Notes: a model not told the origin generated them from the letters alone. A stretch of DNA of 11,165 bases from Candidatus Woesearchaeota archaeon (GCA_016203375.1 JACQMX010000013.1:1-11165), one strand, 5' to 3'. Shown: positions 1 through 5,911, counted from the first letter of the stretch. Made by a program: numbers and translations.

Positions 1-14
1 ATACCTCACTAATC

Positions 15-22
15 TTTATAAA
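15..22 (+). promoter_or_regulatory. TATA box for the small unknown gene at 46
   Basis: TTTATAAA is centred about 27 bases before the ATG at 46, so transcription should begin at or next to the start codon. No Shine-Dalgarno site lies between them; the gap is pyrimidine-rich. This fits a leaderless archaeal transcript. Confidence 0.7.
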
Positions 23-45
23 GATGAACTTTTTCTTTTTGTATT

Positions 46-351
46 ATGCCACCCATTCACATACGTTATGTGGTTACTGTTTATGGTGAACGGAAGCCGT
101 TCTTTACAAATATGGATTATTATAACACCATACCTGTAACTGCTATGGATTTTGCAGAGGAGCGTGGTGTTCCTATTCACCTTTTATCTCGCTTGAAAGA
201 TCCAGGCAATGCGCTTATGGACATTGTTGCATCTGAACAACCATTTGCTGAAGATTTGGCTGCCAAGCTTCGTGAGATGAAAAAATATGAGCGGGTTGAG
301 GTAAAACAAGAGACGATAGACTTTAGTATACTTCGAGCTGGAACGCAATGA
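46..351 (+). CDS. Small unknown protein, 101 residues
   Basis: I do not recognise this protein. It has no membrane segment, no cysteines and no familiar motif. The N-terminal part reads like beta strand (HIRYVVTVYGERKPFF). It is followed by an acidic, mostly helical middle (FAEERGVPIHLLSRL, then FAEDLAAKLREMKKYERVEV), so a small soluble alpha/beta fold is likely. The ATG at 46 is supported by the TATA box at 15-22 at leaderless spacing. The stop lies 12 bases from the stop of the convergent TrmB gene at 364, so there is almost no intergenic space. Codon use looks like that of its neighbours. That it is a gene is fairly sure; its role is unknown. Confidence 0.75.
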   Translation: MPPIHIRYVVTVYGERKPFFTNMDYYNTIPVTAMDFAEERGVPIHLLSRLKDPGNALMDIVASEQPFAEDLAAKLREMKKYERVEVKQETIDFSILRAGTQ

Positions 352-363
352 TTAGCTATTCAC

Positions 364-1074
364 TTATTCCTTTGCCATCTCCCACAATAAATTGAAGTAA
401 TTTCTATAACTTTCCGCAATATCCGGCACCTTGATTGATATCGCGATAGGCTCTCTGGTAAACAGGATGATGCCTACTTTATTCGCGTATACGGCGGTTG
501 TAGCAATATTTTTGTACTCTTCAGGGAGATAGCGTACCTGATCGAGCTTGATGTGCTTGAACTTCCCGCGCTGGTCTTCGGTGAATAAAAGTTTTGAGTG
601 AATGCCGGTGCCAAGGCGTCTTTGACGATATCTTCTAAAAATGTCGACGAATTCATTCGGCACGGTAATTGCGCCAATAACCAACACTTCTTTCCCCTTG
701 ATGATGATGTCGTCTAAAATAGTCTTAATGCCTTCCGGGCCTTTAAAGAAATTGATGATTTGCGTATCTTTTGTGTCTTCATAACGCGCGGTTAATAAGT
801 GAAGGAGCTTGTTGAGGTTTTCTTTCTTTTTCTTGACTAGCGCAAGTAGGTTCTGGGGAGGAAGAACTTCATAATATTTGTTCCCCTCATGTTCTGCCGC
901 GTGAACAAGTCCTTTTTTTGTAAGGTTGTTGATAATTGGGTAGATCGTCCTGCGGTGGATGCCGGATTTCTGCGATATTTCGCCAGCTTTTGCACCACGC
1001 ATTTTCAGGATGGCAAGGTAAACCTTTGCTTCTCCCTGCGTCAGGCCACTGTTTTTGAGTATTTGTTCTTCCAT
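364..1074 (-). CDS. TrmB-family transcriptional regulator, second of a tandem pair
   Basis: This is a DNA-binding regulator of the archaeal TrmB type. Residues 1-70 form a winged helix-turn-helix: the pattern GLTQGEAKVYLAIL opens it, SGIHRRTIYPIINNLTKKGL is the recognition helix and wing entry, and KYYEVLPP follows. A lysine-rich helix (about 78-98) is probably the dimerising coiled coil. The C-terminal domain (about 105-236) carries VLVIGAI, RYLPEEY and AESYRNYFNLLW, and should sense a ligand or a partner. The neighbouring regulator upstream aligns with it over all 236 residues without a gap. Its ATG lies 6 bases past the upstream stop, and AGGAG overlaps that stop codon, so translation is probably coupled. 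No ligand can be assigned; classical sugar-binding TrmB proteins are longer. Confidence 0.88.
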   Translation of the reverse strand: MEEQILKNSGLTQGEAKVYLAILKMRGAKAGEISQKSGIHRRTIYPIINNLTKKGLVHAAEHEGNKYYEVLPPQNLLALVKKKKENLNKLLHLLTARYEDTKDTQIINFFKGPEGIKTILDDIIIKGKEVLVIGAITVPNEFVDIFRRYRQRRLGTGIHSKLLFTEDQRGKFKHIKLDQVRYLPEEYKNIATTAVYANKVGIILFTREPIAISIKVPDIAESYRNYFNLLWEMAKE

Positions 1075-1080
1075 GGTCTC

Positions 1081-1791
1081 CTACGGTTTTGCCTTTTTCC
1101 AAAGAAATTCAAAGTTATTCCTGTAACTTTCAGCAATAGTGCTGTTTTCAATAAGCAGAATAATAGGCGATTGCGCGCGGACAGTCATGATAACTTTATT
1201 ATCATAGACGGTAATTATCGAGGGACTTGTGTATTGTCTAGGGAGATACCTGAAGCTACTGTTAGGAAAGGTATGTGCGCGCCTATCTGTTTCATTCGCG
1301 AGAAATCTATATTGAATATTCGATCGTTGGATGGCTTGCCTAAAATGCTGGAAATATGGTCCAATCCATTCACCAAATTCGCCAATGTCTCCCATGATGA
1401 AGATGTCTGTCTTCGACGTGAGTTGATCCTTCAATGCTTGCTTCAAGCCTTTTCTTCCCTCAAGCAGCATGATCTTTTCTTCCGTCTTGCTGCCTGCGAA
1501 TCGTTGTTCAAGGGCAGGGAGAATGCTTTGCAATTCATCTTCCTCTTTTTCTACAATTTCCAGAAGGCGTTTTGGATTAACGGCGAGATAATAGCGCTTC
1601 TCATTGCGCTTCATGAAGCCAACAAGGCCCTTTTCGATAAGGCGTTCCATAGCATCGTACACCGTACGTCGATGGATCTTTGTCTTTTTTGAGAGCGTGC
1701 CTGATGTGGAAGCGCCTAATTCAAGCAAGGTGGCGTATATCTTCGCTTCAACATCAGTTAAACCGATTGCCTTTAAAGCCTGTAAGTCCAT
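1081..1791 (-). CDS. TrmB-family transcriptional regulator, first of a tandem pair
   Basis: A TrmB-type regulator. Residues 1-70 are the winged helix-turn-helix (GLTDVEAKIYATLLELG, then KIHRRTVYDAMERLIEKGLV). Residues about 74-98 are an acidic helix suited to dimerisation. The rest is an effector domain with IFIMGDIGEFGEW, RYLPRQY and AESYRNNFEFLW. The open frame runs 49 codons further upstream, but I use the ATG at 1791 because a TATA box lies 28 bases before it, inside the extension, and because the second regulator begins at the equivalent residue. Both proteins are then 236 residues long. The extra N-terminal residues do not resemble the family. Upstream lie a palindrome and direct repeats that may be its own operator. 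The regulated genes are unknown; the divergent gene at 2064 is the nearest candidate. Confidence 0.88.
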   Translation of the reverse strand: MDLQALKAIGLTDVEAKIYATLLELGASTSGTLSKKTKIHRRTVYDAMERLIEKGLVGFMKRNEKRYYLAVNPKRLLEIVEKEEDELQSILPALEQRFAGSKTEEKIMLLEGRKGLKQALKDQLTSKTDIFIMGDIGEFGEWIGPYFQHFRQAIQRSNIQYRFLANETDRRAHTFPNSSFRYLPRQYTSPSIITVYDNKVIMTVRAQSPIILLIENSTIAESYRNNFEFLWKKAKP

Positions 1792-1815
1792 GGTATATGT
1801 AAGAACTCTGAATTC

Positions 1816-1822
1816 TATATAA
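1816..1822 (-). promoter_or_regulatory. TATA box of the TrmB operon
   Basis: On the minus strand this reads TTATATA, centred 28 bases before the ATG at 1791. The spacing implies a leaderless transcript and sets the start of the first regulator. Confidence 0.65.
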
Positions 1823-1827
1823 GGTTT

Positions 1828-1847
1828 GTGGTGATAAATAGCACCAC
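1828..1847. promoter_or_regulatory. Palindrome GTGGTG-N8-CACCAC next to the TrmB promoter
   Basis: A perfect 6-base inverted repeat (1828-1833 and 1842-1847) around an 8-base AT-rich centre. It lies just upstream of the TATA box, about 36-56 bases before the predicted transcription start of the TrmB operon. The two-fold symmetry suits a dimeric winged-helix protein, so autoregulation by one or both TrmB proteins is a reasonable inference. No binding is shown. Confidence 0.45.
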
Positions 1848-1861
1848 TTACTGATAAATAG
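1832..1861. repeat. Direct repeat TGATAAATAG, two copies 20 bases apart
   Basis: Exact 10-base copies at 1832-1841 and 1852-1861, in phase at about two helical turns. The first copy overlaps the GTGGTG-N8-CACCAC palindrome. Placement upstream of the TATA box fits an activator or cooperative repressor site. The sequence is AT-rich, so chance is possible. Confidence 0.4.
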
Positions 1862-1898
1862 ACTGCTTTGCTCAAATAATATACGACATATAATCCCA

Positions 1899-1991
1899 TA
1901 CCATCCACGGGACATGGTAGTTTCCTTTCCTCAATCACGGGGAAAGGGATACCATTGTTCGCTGATTACAAAGAGAAGCAATTCGGCGAAC
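1899..1991 (+). other. Cluster of three possible hairpins in the divergent intergenic region
   Basis: Three exact inverted repeats follow one another: TACCAT/ATGGTA (1899-1904, 1914-1919), CCTTTCC/GGAAAGG (1924-1930, 1941-1947) and GTTCGC/GCGAAC (1957-1962, 1986-1991). The stems are short (6-7 pairs), and the third has a 23-base loop. They could be protein sites, part of an unannotated RNA, or chance. No open frame of note covers them. Confidence 0.3.
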
Positions 1992-2013
1992 GGAATGATG
2001 ATCATTTGAGTAA

Positions 2014-2021
2014 GTATATTT
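2014..2021 (+). promoter_or_regulatory. Probable TATA box for the two-unit protein gene
   Basis: GTATATTT is centred about 46 bases before the ATG at 2064. Transcription should start near 2041-2044, leaving a leader of about 20 bases that carries the GGAGG site. Copies of ATTTGAGT at 2004-2011 and 2018-2025 flank and overlap the box. Confidence 0.45.
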
Positions 2022-2050
2022 GAGTGAACAGCTGACATAAATGAAGTATT

Positions 2051-2055
2051 GGAGG
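2051..2055 (+). promoter_or_regulatory. Shine-Dalgarno site GGAGG setting the start at 2064
   Basis: GGAGG lies 8 bases before the ATG at 2064 and can pair with the CCTCC of the archaeal 16S rRNA 3' end. The alternative TTG start at 2049 overlaps this site, so the ATG is the better start. Confidence 0.7.
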
Positions 2056-2063
2056 TTGAGAAC

Positions 2064-3044
2064 ATGACAAAAAAAGTGGAAGTAACCACTATTGACATGG
2101 TTGGTGAAGCAAGAGAATTAACGCCCGAAGCAGTTAGACAATATTTCTTAGCCTCGCTGCGCGTTGTGCCATTTTTACAACGCAGGGTAATCAATCCAAT
2201 AGAAGAAGCGCTAAAAGTATTGCCTGGTTTTACCGATGAAAAACGTCCTGATCCAAGCCCGAATGAATACAGGCATAAGATGGGTGACGTGACATTCACA
2301 GTAACCACAAAAGCGACAACAAAAACACCGTCTTATCAAGAAGTCTATGACGATCTTAATAATTATTTGGCATTTCTGCGCATGGAAAAAGAAGATGGCA
2401 AGCAGGTGCCGTGCGTGCGAACGATTGAGGACAGGCTTTATGTTCAGCTTAATGATGTTTTGGTGCACATCGATGCATTTACAGATAAGGTTATCAAAGA
2501 AGGCATCTCTCAAAGCTTGGGTTATGTTGCTCCTCCGCGGCTTGAAGAGAATCTCAACACGCTTGTTGTGCCATTGCGTAATTATAGAAAATTGCCGCCA
2601 GGTTCCGGCGCAATGTATGTGCAAGCAAGCCTATTTGCCGAGCGAGCGAAAGAGCTGGCCATAGTTCCATTTGAACGGGCACTGAAAGAAGAGAGCGGTT
2701 ATTCAAAATTAAATATTCCAGCTGAAACAGAAGAATCTTACATCCAAGTTGGCCCTCACCTCTTCTGTGTGCAATCCATACCATCTAATAATCCAGATTA
2801 CAAAGGGATTATTGATGCCTTGGTACTGCCGGTGCCAGAAAAGCGATCAAAAAAACAGCCAGGAGAACTTACATTAGTGCATATGGGTGTGGATGATCAG
2901 AGAGTTGAAATATACATTCCAAGACAGCGTGAGGAGGAATGGTATGTTTCTCTACTAGGCTTGCAGCAGCGCATTGAGCAGCTTACAACCCTAATGACTA
3001 AGCGTGAAATTCGCCAGCCTATCTATCATTACCCTGTTGTATAA
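2064..3044 (+). CDS. Unknown soluble protein of two diverged repeat units, 326 residues
   Basis: I do not recognise the family. It has no membrane segment, signal peptide or known catalytic motif. By eye the protein is an internal duplication. In unit one, a helix at about 22-56 (ASLRVVPFLQRRVINPIEEAL) is followed by EYRHKMGDVTFTV and SYQEVYDDLNNYL. In unit two, a helix at about 182-214 (ASLFAERAKELAIVPFERAL) is followed by SYIQVGPHLFCV and DYKGIIDALVL. Each unit ends in strand-plus-helix sequence (DRLYVQLNDVLVHIDAF; QRVEIYIPRQREEEW). Start ATG 2064 is chosen from the GGAGG site 8 bases upstream. The gene is divergent from the TrmB operon and may be controlled by it. A T-rich tract follows the stop. 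It is clearly coding; the function is unknown. Confidence 0.82.
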   Translation: MTKKVEVTTIDMVGEARELTPEAVRQYFLASLRVVPFLQRRVINPIEEALKVLPGFTDEKRPDPSPNEYRHKMGDVTFTVTTKATTKTPSYQEVYDDLNNYLAFLRMEKEDGKQVPCVRTIEDRLYVQLNDVLVHIDAFTDKVIKEGISQSLGYVAPPRLEENLNTLVVPLRNYRKLPPGSGAMYVQASLFAERAKELAIVPFERALKEESGYSKLNIPAETEESYIQVGPHLFCVQSIPSNNPDYKGIIDALVLPVPEKRSKKQPGELTLVHMGVDDQRVEIYIPRQREEEWYVSLLGLQQRIEQLTTLMTKREIRQPIYHYPVV

Positions 3045-3060
3045 TTAGGATGAGTTAAGA

Positions 3061-3098
3061 AATCTTTTTCTTTCTTCTTATTTTTTTAATTTCTTCGA
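3061..3098 (+). terminator. T-rich terminator after the two-unit protein gene
   Basis: A long run of T with scattered C and A begins about 17 bases after the stop at 3044 and contains T5 and T7 runs. Archaeal RNA polymerase terminates on such T tracts without a hairpin. The tract overlaps the last codons of the convergent gene at 3086. Confidence 0.55.
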
Positions 3099-3550
3099 TA
3101 AGGGAATTTTCCACTGAAATCAAAAAGTGGGCCAGTAGTTGGATAGATGTCAGCATGTACAAGTTGTGGATCAGCGATGGTTTGATATGGTTCCGTATCA
3201 AGCGGCTCAAGCGTTATGAAGGGGCGTTCTCGTCTATTGTCAGTTTCGCGTCCGAAATATCGGAGCGTTGGCGTATAGACACCCATAACCCCGAGTTGGG
3301 CACGATATTTTATAACATGGCCTGGCGCCATGCTGCGTGTCTGAATACCTATGGGGATGTATGGGTTCATGTGTCGAGAATATTCTGTGGTGCTGCCTAT
3401 AAAGGAAAGTTCTTGGATCGTGAGAATATCATGTAACGAAACACATGCAATCTTATGAAGGCGGTGCATGGTCTCATCAAATCCCGCGACTTGGTGTCGA
3501 TGGATTTCCGTCTTCACTGCTGCTGATTCTGTAATACTTTCTAGCGTCAT
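3086..3550 (-). CDS. Unknown protein, 154 residues
   Basis: I do not recognise it. The sequence is rich in His, Arg, Tyr and Pro, with no membrane segment and one cysteine (in HKIACVSLHDIL). Residues about 15-50 should be helical (HRHQVAGFDETMHRLHKI). The C-terminal half is proline-rich with short strands (GVYTPTLRYFG, RPFITLEPLDTEPYQTI, PTTGPLFDFSGKFPYRRN). An in-frame stop lies 6 codons above the ATG, so 3550 is the only good start. Possible TATA sequences lie upstream at 3594-3600 and, weaker, at 3575-3582. It is convergent with the gene ending at 3044 and sits alone. The opposite strand has a 93-codon open frame here, but the minus frame is longer and better placed. Moderately confident that it is real. 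Confidence 0.6.
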   Translation of the reverse strand: MTLESITESAAVKTEIHRHQVAGFDETMHRLHKIACVSLHDILTIQELSFIGSTTEYSRHMNPYIPIGIQTRSMAPGHVIKYRAQLGVMGVYTPTLRYFGRETDNRRERPFITLEPLDTEPYQTIADPQLVHADIYPTTGPLFDFSGKFPYRRN

Positions 3551-3593
3551 GTCAACAATATCCCATTACTTTAGTTAAAAAATCCTGCACTTA

Positions 3594-3600
3594 TTTATAA
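3594..3600 (-). promoter_or_regulatory. Possible TATA box for the gene at 3550
   Basis: TTATAAA on the minus strand, centred 47 bases before the ATG, would give a leader of about 20 bases without a clear Shine-Dalgarno site. A weaker TTTTTTAA at 3575-3582 sits at leaderless distance (28.5 bases) and is an alternative. Confidence 0.4.
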
Positions 3601-3656
3601 GGTTTTTGGTTTTTAAAGAAAATGTTTTACCACAGTTTTACCGCTATCACCCTTGG

Positions 3657-4067
3657 CTATTTCAGGTTCGTCACAATCCTCTTCGCTACCTCAGCCTGCT
3701 GCCCTCCCTCATACGGTTTTCCATGCCAATGATGGTAGCCATCGTTCATAAACCTGGGGATAACATGAATATGCGCGTGAAACACGATTTGCCCTGCAGC
3801 CTTGCCGTTGTTCATACCAATATTAACACCGTCTGCTTGAACACCGCGTACAACCGCCTTTGCTATTCTCTTGGCCGTGGTAAACACAGCGTTGATTTCA
3901 TCATTAGTCATCTCGTACAAGTCCGTACAATGTTGTTTTGGCACAACAAGTGTATGACCGGGATTTACAGGGCTTATGTCAAGAAATGCATAAACATTAT
4001 CATCTTCGTAAATCTTTGATGACGGTACTTCTCCTTTTATTATTTTGCAAAAGATGCAGTCTGTCAT
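3657..4067 (-). CDS. HIT-family nucleotide hydrolase (HINT-like)
   Basis: A histidine-triad protein that hydrolyses or transfers nucleoside monophosphates, for example from AMP-lysine, AMP-NH2 or dinucleotide substrates in related enzymes. The triad is H97-A-H99-I-H101-V-I-P, with H99 the expected nucleophile. The N terminus has the CIFC pair (C4, C7) typical of zinc-binding HINT proteins, followed by KIIKGEVPSSKIYED, and the middle has DISPVNPGHTLVVPKQH. At 136 residues it has the usual family length. It is 37 bases downstream of the ABC membrane-subunit gene, and GGTGAG lies 3 bases before its ATG, so it is probably the last gene of that operon. Its link to the transporter is likely incidental. 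The exact substrate cannot be read from sequence. Confidence 0.95.
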   Translation of the reverse strand: MTDCIFCKIIKGEVPSSKIYEDDNVYAFLDISPVNPGHTLVVPKQHCTDLYEMTNDEINAVFTTAKRIAKAVVRGVQADGVNIGMNNGKAAGQIVFHAHIHVIPRFMNDGYHHWHGKPYEGGQQAEVAKRIVTNLK

Positions 4068-4104
4068 TTTCTCACCTTTGTTATTCTAGCCTTTATCATT
4101 CTAG

Positions 4105-4893
4105 CTATTCCATCTTAGCGATAATGCCTACCTTCCGCGCCTGTTTAAAACAGTGGAGGAAGAAATAATACATAACAATTAGGAGTATTGCATCAAGGAA
4201 AAACGCGAAAAAAAGGCTGTTCCATGCTATTTTACCTGTGGCAAAAGCGTATCGCATACCTTCAAAGGCGTGCGTTGTCGGGAACACCAAAGAGATTTTC
4301 TGCAGCCATAACGGTGTTGAGCTTAAGGGATAAAATACAGCGCTAAATGGTTGAATCAGGAATGCAAAGCTCCATGCAAAAACCTGGATCTTCACACCAT
4401 AACGGAAAATCAGGCCAGTAACAAAGATGCCAAACACCCAGCCAAGCAAGAGCAAGGCAAGCGAGAACAATAAAACAACGAAAATACCGGCACCAAAAAT
4501 ATTAAACGAATAAAGGACAGCTCCGAGAAGCGCGAGTAATCCAAAAGTTATAACAGACCGAATGAGGCCAAAGAGGACGGCGGACAGAATAATCTCTTGC
4601 GGCTCTACTGGAGTAGAGAGCAGATTGTATAGATTCCTGCTCCAGAAATCCTCAAGGATGTAGTTGCCCATATCCTGTGAGGCACGTTGATAGAACGTCC
4701 ACAATATCGCACCGCCAAGGAAGATATTGAGCACTTGGCTTTCTTTGGTGAGGTCCATAATAAAATATGACGTGAAGCCCCAGATGAGCAAGCCAATCAA
4801 TGGCCAGTAAAGCATATCAAAGATGCGATCTAGTCTATTGATAGTGATGTAATAATATTTTAGCATGAGGGCGTTTATTCTATACCATCTCAT
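4105..4893 (-). CDS. ABC-2 type transporter membrane subunit
   Basis: The membrane half of a two-gene ABC system. There are about six hydrophobic segments, including the first at about 27-46 (MLYWPLIGLLIWGFTSYFI), a long pair at about 125-165, and a final one at about 228-248. The stretch VFYPLSSTPLWLQKISLVFP before the last segment is the characteristic ABC-2 region. At 262 residues it matches DrrB-like export subunits. The ATG overlaps the stop of the ATPase gene (ATGA), and GGTGA lies 6 bases upstream within the ATPase coding sequence, so the two are translationally coupled. DrrAB-like systems export drugs, lipids or polysaccharides, but the substrate here is unknown. Confidence 0.93.
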   Translation of the reverse strand: MRWYRINALMLKYYYITINRLDRIFDMLYWPLIGLLIWGFTSYFIMDLTKESQVLNIFLGGAILWTFYQRASQDMGNYILEDFWSRNLYNLLSTPVEPQEIILSAVLFGLIRSVITFGLLALLGAVLYSFNIFGAGIFVVLLFSLALLLLGWVFGIFVTGLIFRYGVKIQVFAWSFAFLIQPFSAVFYPLSSTPLWLQKISLVFPTTHAFEGMRYAFATGKIAWNSLFFAFFLDAILLIVMYYFFLHCFKQARKVGIIAKME

Positions 4894-5825
4894 AGCTGCT
4901 CACCTCTGGCGATTTTCAGGAAGACGTCCTCAAGGCTCGGTTTTCGCACATTAATGTCAATAATTTCAAGGCCTTCCTTGATGATGGCATTGATAATCTT
5001 TGGAAGCTCCACTTCTCCTCTGATCTCAAAGATGACCATGTTTAGCTTTGATTCTGTCACTTTCACCTTAAACCTTTCCACAATAGAGCGAAGTGATTTT
5101 CTCTTTTCCCCGATGATATCAATTTTTACCGATTGCGTCTTGATGCGCTTCCGCAATTCCTTTGGTGTACCGATCATGAGGATTTCACCTTTATGGAGAA
5201 ATGCAATTCTGTCACATAATTGCTCGACTTCTGTCATGTTATGCGACGTAAAAACAATGGTTGTTCCTTGTTCTTTTTGGTAATCCTTGAGGATTTTTCG
5301 TGTTTTCTGTGCGATATCCGGATCAAGGCCAACCGTGCATTCGTCGAGAAGGAGTACTTTTGGATTGTTGATGAGGCCTTTGCAGAGAATAACTCGGATA
5401 ATCTGGCCGGTGCTAAGGATGAAAACCTTTTTGTGGCGCAAATCCTCGATCTCGAATATCTTGAGAAGATGGGAAATTCGTTGATCAAGGTCTTTTACTC
5501 CATAGAGTTTGCCATAAACTCTCAGATTTTGCTCAACGGTGAGGATGCCAGTAAGGAAAGAGTACGCCGCGCCGACATTCATCTGATTTTTTACTGCCTC
5601 TTTTTCTATTTCAGGATCTTTGCTGAGAATGGTTATAATCCCTTTATCTTTTGTGAGCAGGCCTGAGAGGATGTTGATTATGGTTGTCTTTCCTGCACCA
5701 TTTGGGCCAAGAAGGCCAAACATTTCTCCTTCGCGAACGGAGAATGAAACATTTTTCAGCGCATAGTTTACCTTGCTTCTAGATTGGTATGTTTTGGAAA
5801 GGTTTGAAATAGTAATAGCGTCCAT
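4890..5825 (-). CDS. ABC transporter ATPase, DrrA/CcmA-like
   Basis: Nucleotide-binding subunit that powers the adjacent membrane subunit. Visible motifs: Walker A GPNGAGKT (40-47), signature loop LSTGQ (137-141, usually LSGGQ), Walker B LLLDEC (158-163, with E162 as the catalytic base where LLLDEP is usual), D-loop GLDP, and the switch histidine H195 in TSHNMTEVEQLCDRIAFL. The Q-loop region (GAAYSFLTGILTVEQNL) lacks the usual glutamine. The C-terminal extension ends in PSLEDVFLKIARGE, as in DrrA-type exporters. The frame also opens with TTG two codons earlier. I prefer the ATG at 5825 because the TATA box is 27 bases before it. All core catalytic residues are present, so it should be active despite the unusual loops. 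Confidence 0.94.
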   Translation of the reverse strand: MDAITISNLSKTYQSRSKVNYALKNVSFSVREGEMFGLLGPNGAGKTTIINILSGLLTKDKGIITILSKDPEIEKEAVKNQMNVGAAYSFLTGILTVEQNLRVYGKLYGVKDLDQRISHLLKIFEIEDLRHKKVFILSTGQIIRVILCKGLINNPKVLLLDECTVGLDPDIAQKTRKILKDYQKEQGTTIVFTSHNMTEVEQLCDRIAFLHKGEILMIGTPKELRKRIKTQSVKIDIIGEKRKSLRSIVERFKVKVTESKLNMVIFEIRGEVELPKIINAIIKEGLEIIDINVRKPSLEDVFLKIARGEQL

Positions 5826-5847
5826 TGGCAAAATGCAGAAGAGGAGG

Positions 5848-5856
5848 TTTATAAAT
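5848..5856 (-). promoter_or_regulatory. TATA box of the ABC transporter operon
   Basis: ATTTATAAA on the minus strand is centred 27 bases before the ATG at 5825. This is leaderless spacing and argues against the upstream TTG at 5831. It is divergent from the promoter at 5883. Confidence 0.7.
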
Positions 5857-5882
5857 CTGGCGGTGATAAAAATGGAGTTAGC

Positions 5883-5890
5883 TTTAAATA
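5883..5890 (+). promoter_or_regulatory. TATA box for the membrane-anchored unknown gene
   Basis: TTTAAATA is centred 25.5 bases before the ATG at 5912. No Shine-Dalgarno sequence lies between, so the transcript is probably leaderless. Confidence 0.65.
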
Positions 5891-5911
5891 AAGAACAAGA
5901 TTAAAGCAAGC

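Noticed and set aside
889..1692. A 267-codon open frame on the plus strand
   Set aside because: It lies opposite both TrmB genes, whose domains are clear. Its translation is rich in Phe, Cys and Leu with no motif, as expected from an antisense frame.
1792..1938. The 49-codon N-terminal extension of the first TrmB regulator
   Set aside because: The TATA box lies within it, the residues do not match the family, and removing it gives a gapless alignment with the second copy.
2049..2063. TTG start for the two-unit protein
   Set aside because: It overlaps the GGAGG site that serves the ATG at 2064.
2211..2624. A 137-codon minus-strand frame inside the two-unit gene
   Set aside because: It is fully inside a longer frame with a good ribosome-binding site, and its translation is rich in Cys, His and Phe with no motif.
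3155..3436. A 93-codon plus-strand frame opposite the unknown gene at 3086-3550
   Set aside because: The minus frame is longer, has promoter-like sequence upstream and a single clear start. The plus frame has no visible TATA box or Shine-Dalgarno site at the right distance.
3606..4019. A 137-codon plus-strand frame
   Set aside because: It is antisense to the HIT gene, whose histidine triad and CxxC are unmistakable.
5220..5666. A 148-codon plus-strand frame
   Set aside because: It is antisense to the ATPase core motifs and has no promoter or ribosome-binding site.
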